Positions 5,985-6,034 of a stretch of DNA of 6,034 nucleotides are shown here, piece by piece; position 1 is the stretch's first letter, and each line of letters opens with the position of its first letter. Location of the stretch: positions 1 through 6,034 of the forward strand of contig CAAGEF010000121.1 of assembly GCA_900768805.1 (NCBI GenBank), in the 5' to 3' direction. The translations under genes and the position numbers were made by a program. Source of the DNA: Clostridia bacterium (GTDB lineage: Bacteria; Bacillota; Clostridia; TANB77; CAG-508). The notes under the pieces are model-generated. The model did not search any database and was not told where the DNA came from. It saw nothing but the letters and a program-made list of their open reading frames with translations.

Positions 5985-6034
5985 ATGAAATTTTTTACTA
6001 AAAATAGTATACTACAAAAGATAGTAATAGCAAT
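5985..6034 (+). CDS. Start of next secretion-operon gene, likely membrane or exported (partial)
   Basis: Only 16 full codons are in the window: MKFFTKNSILQKIVIA, then the edge. A perfect GAGGAGG (5973-5979) lies five bases before the ATG and the gap to the VirB4 gene is 16 bases, so it belongs to the same transcript. The basic start followed by a hydrophobic run looks like the beginning of a signal peptide or first membrane helix. In similar loci the gene after virB4 often encodes a VirB6-like or exported channel component, but the visible part is too short to assign a family. Confidence 0.75.
   Translation, partial: MKFFTKNSILQKIVIA

Overview
The window is strongly A+T-rich, uses strong AGGAGG-type ribosome binding sites and sigma-A-like promoters, and carries a tRNA gene with an encoded CCA end. 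Together these point to a low-GC Gram-positive (Bacillota, probably clostridial) chromosome or an integrated element in one. All stops seen are TAA or TAG and Trp is read from TGG, so nothing suggests a changed genetic code. The species cannot be named from the sequence.

Layout. Positions 1-14 hold the first codons of a leftward gene with its ribosome binding site (21-27) and a likely promoter (60-88). Positions 89-256 are A+T-rich with no gene or convincing signal. An initiator tRNA(fMet) gene with its own promoter and terminator occupies 257-414. From 420 to the right edge everything reads rightward and forms the front part of a type IV secretion (conjugation-type) locus.

The locus has two apparent transcription units. 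Unit 1 (promoter 420-448, terminator 1792-1845) encodes three small exported two-helix proteins that are paralogues of one another and resemble TrbC/VirB2 pilins. Unit 2 (promoter 1887-1915) begins with a fourth, more divergent VirB2-like protein. It continues with a PrgI/VirB3-like membrane protein, a membrane-anchored protein with a TraC/VirB4-N-terminal-like domain, the VirB4-type motor ATPase, and the start of another membrane or exported protein cut by the window edge. Genes in unit 2 are 3 to 35 bases apart, each with its own Shine-Dalgarno.

Working together, the VirB2-like proteins would supply the pilus or channel subunits and the PrgI-like protein the inner-membrane platform. The VirB4 ATPase, probably docked through the TraC-like anchored protein, would power subunit extraction and assembly. 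No relaxase, coupling protein, integrase or cargo gene is in view, so whether this is a conjugative element or a dedicated secretion system cannot be settled here.

The most unusual points are the tandem expansion of pilin-like genes in their own terminator-bounded unit, and the leader of the first one, where a perfect 22-bp palindrome separates a good Shine-Dalgarno from the start codon.
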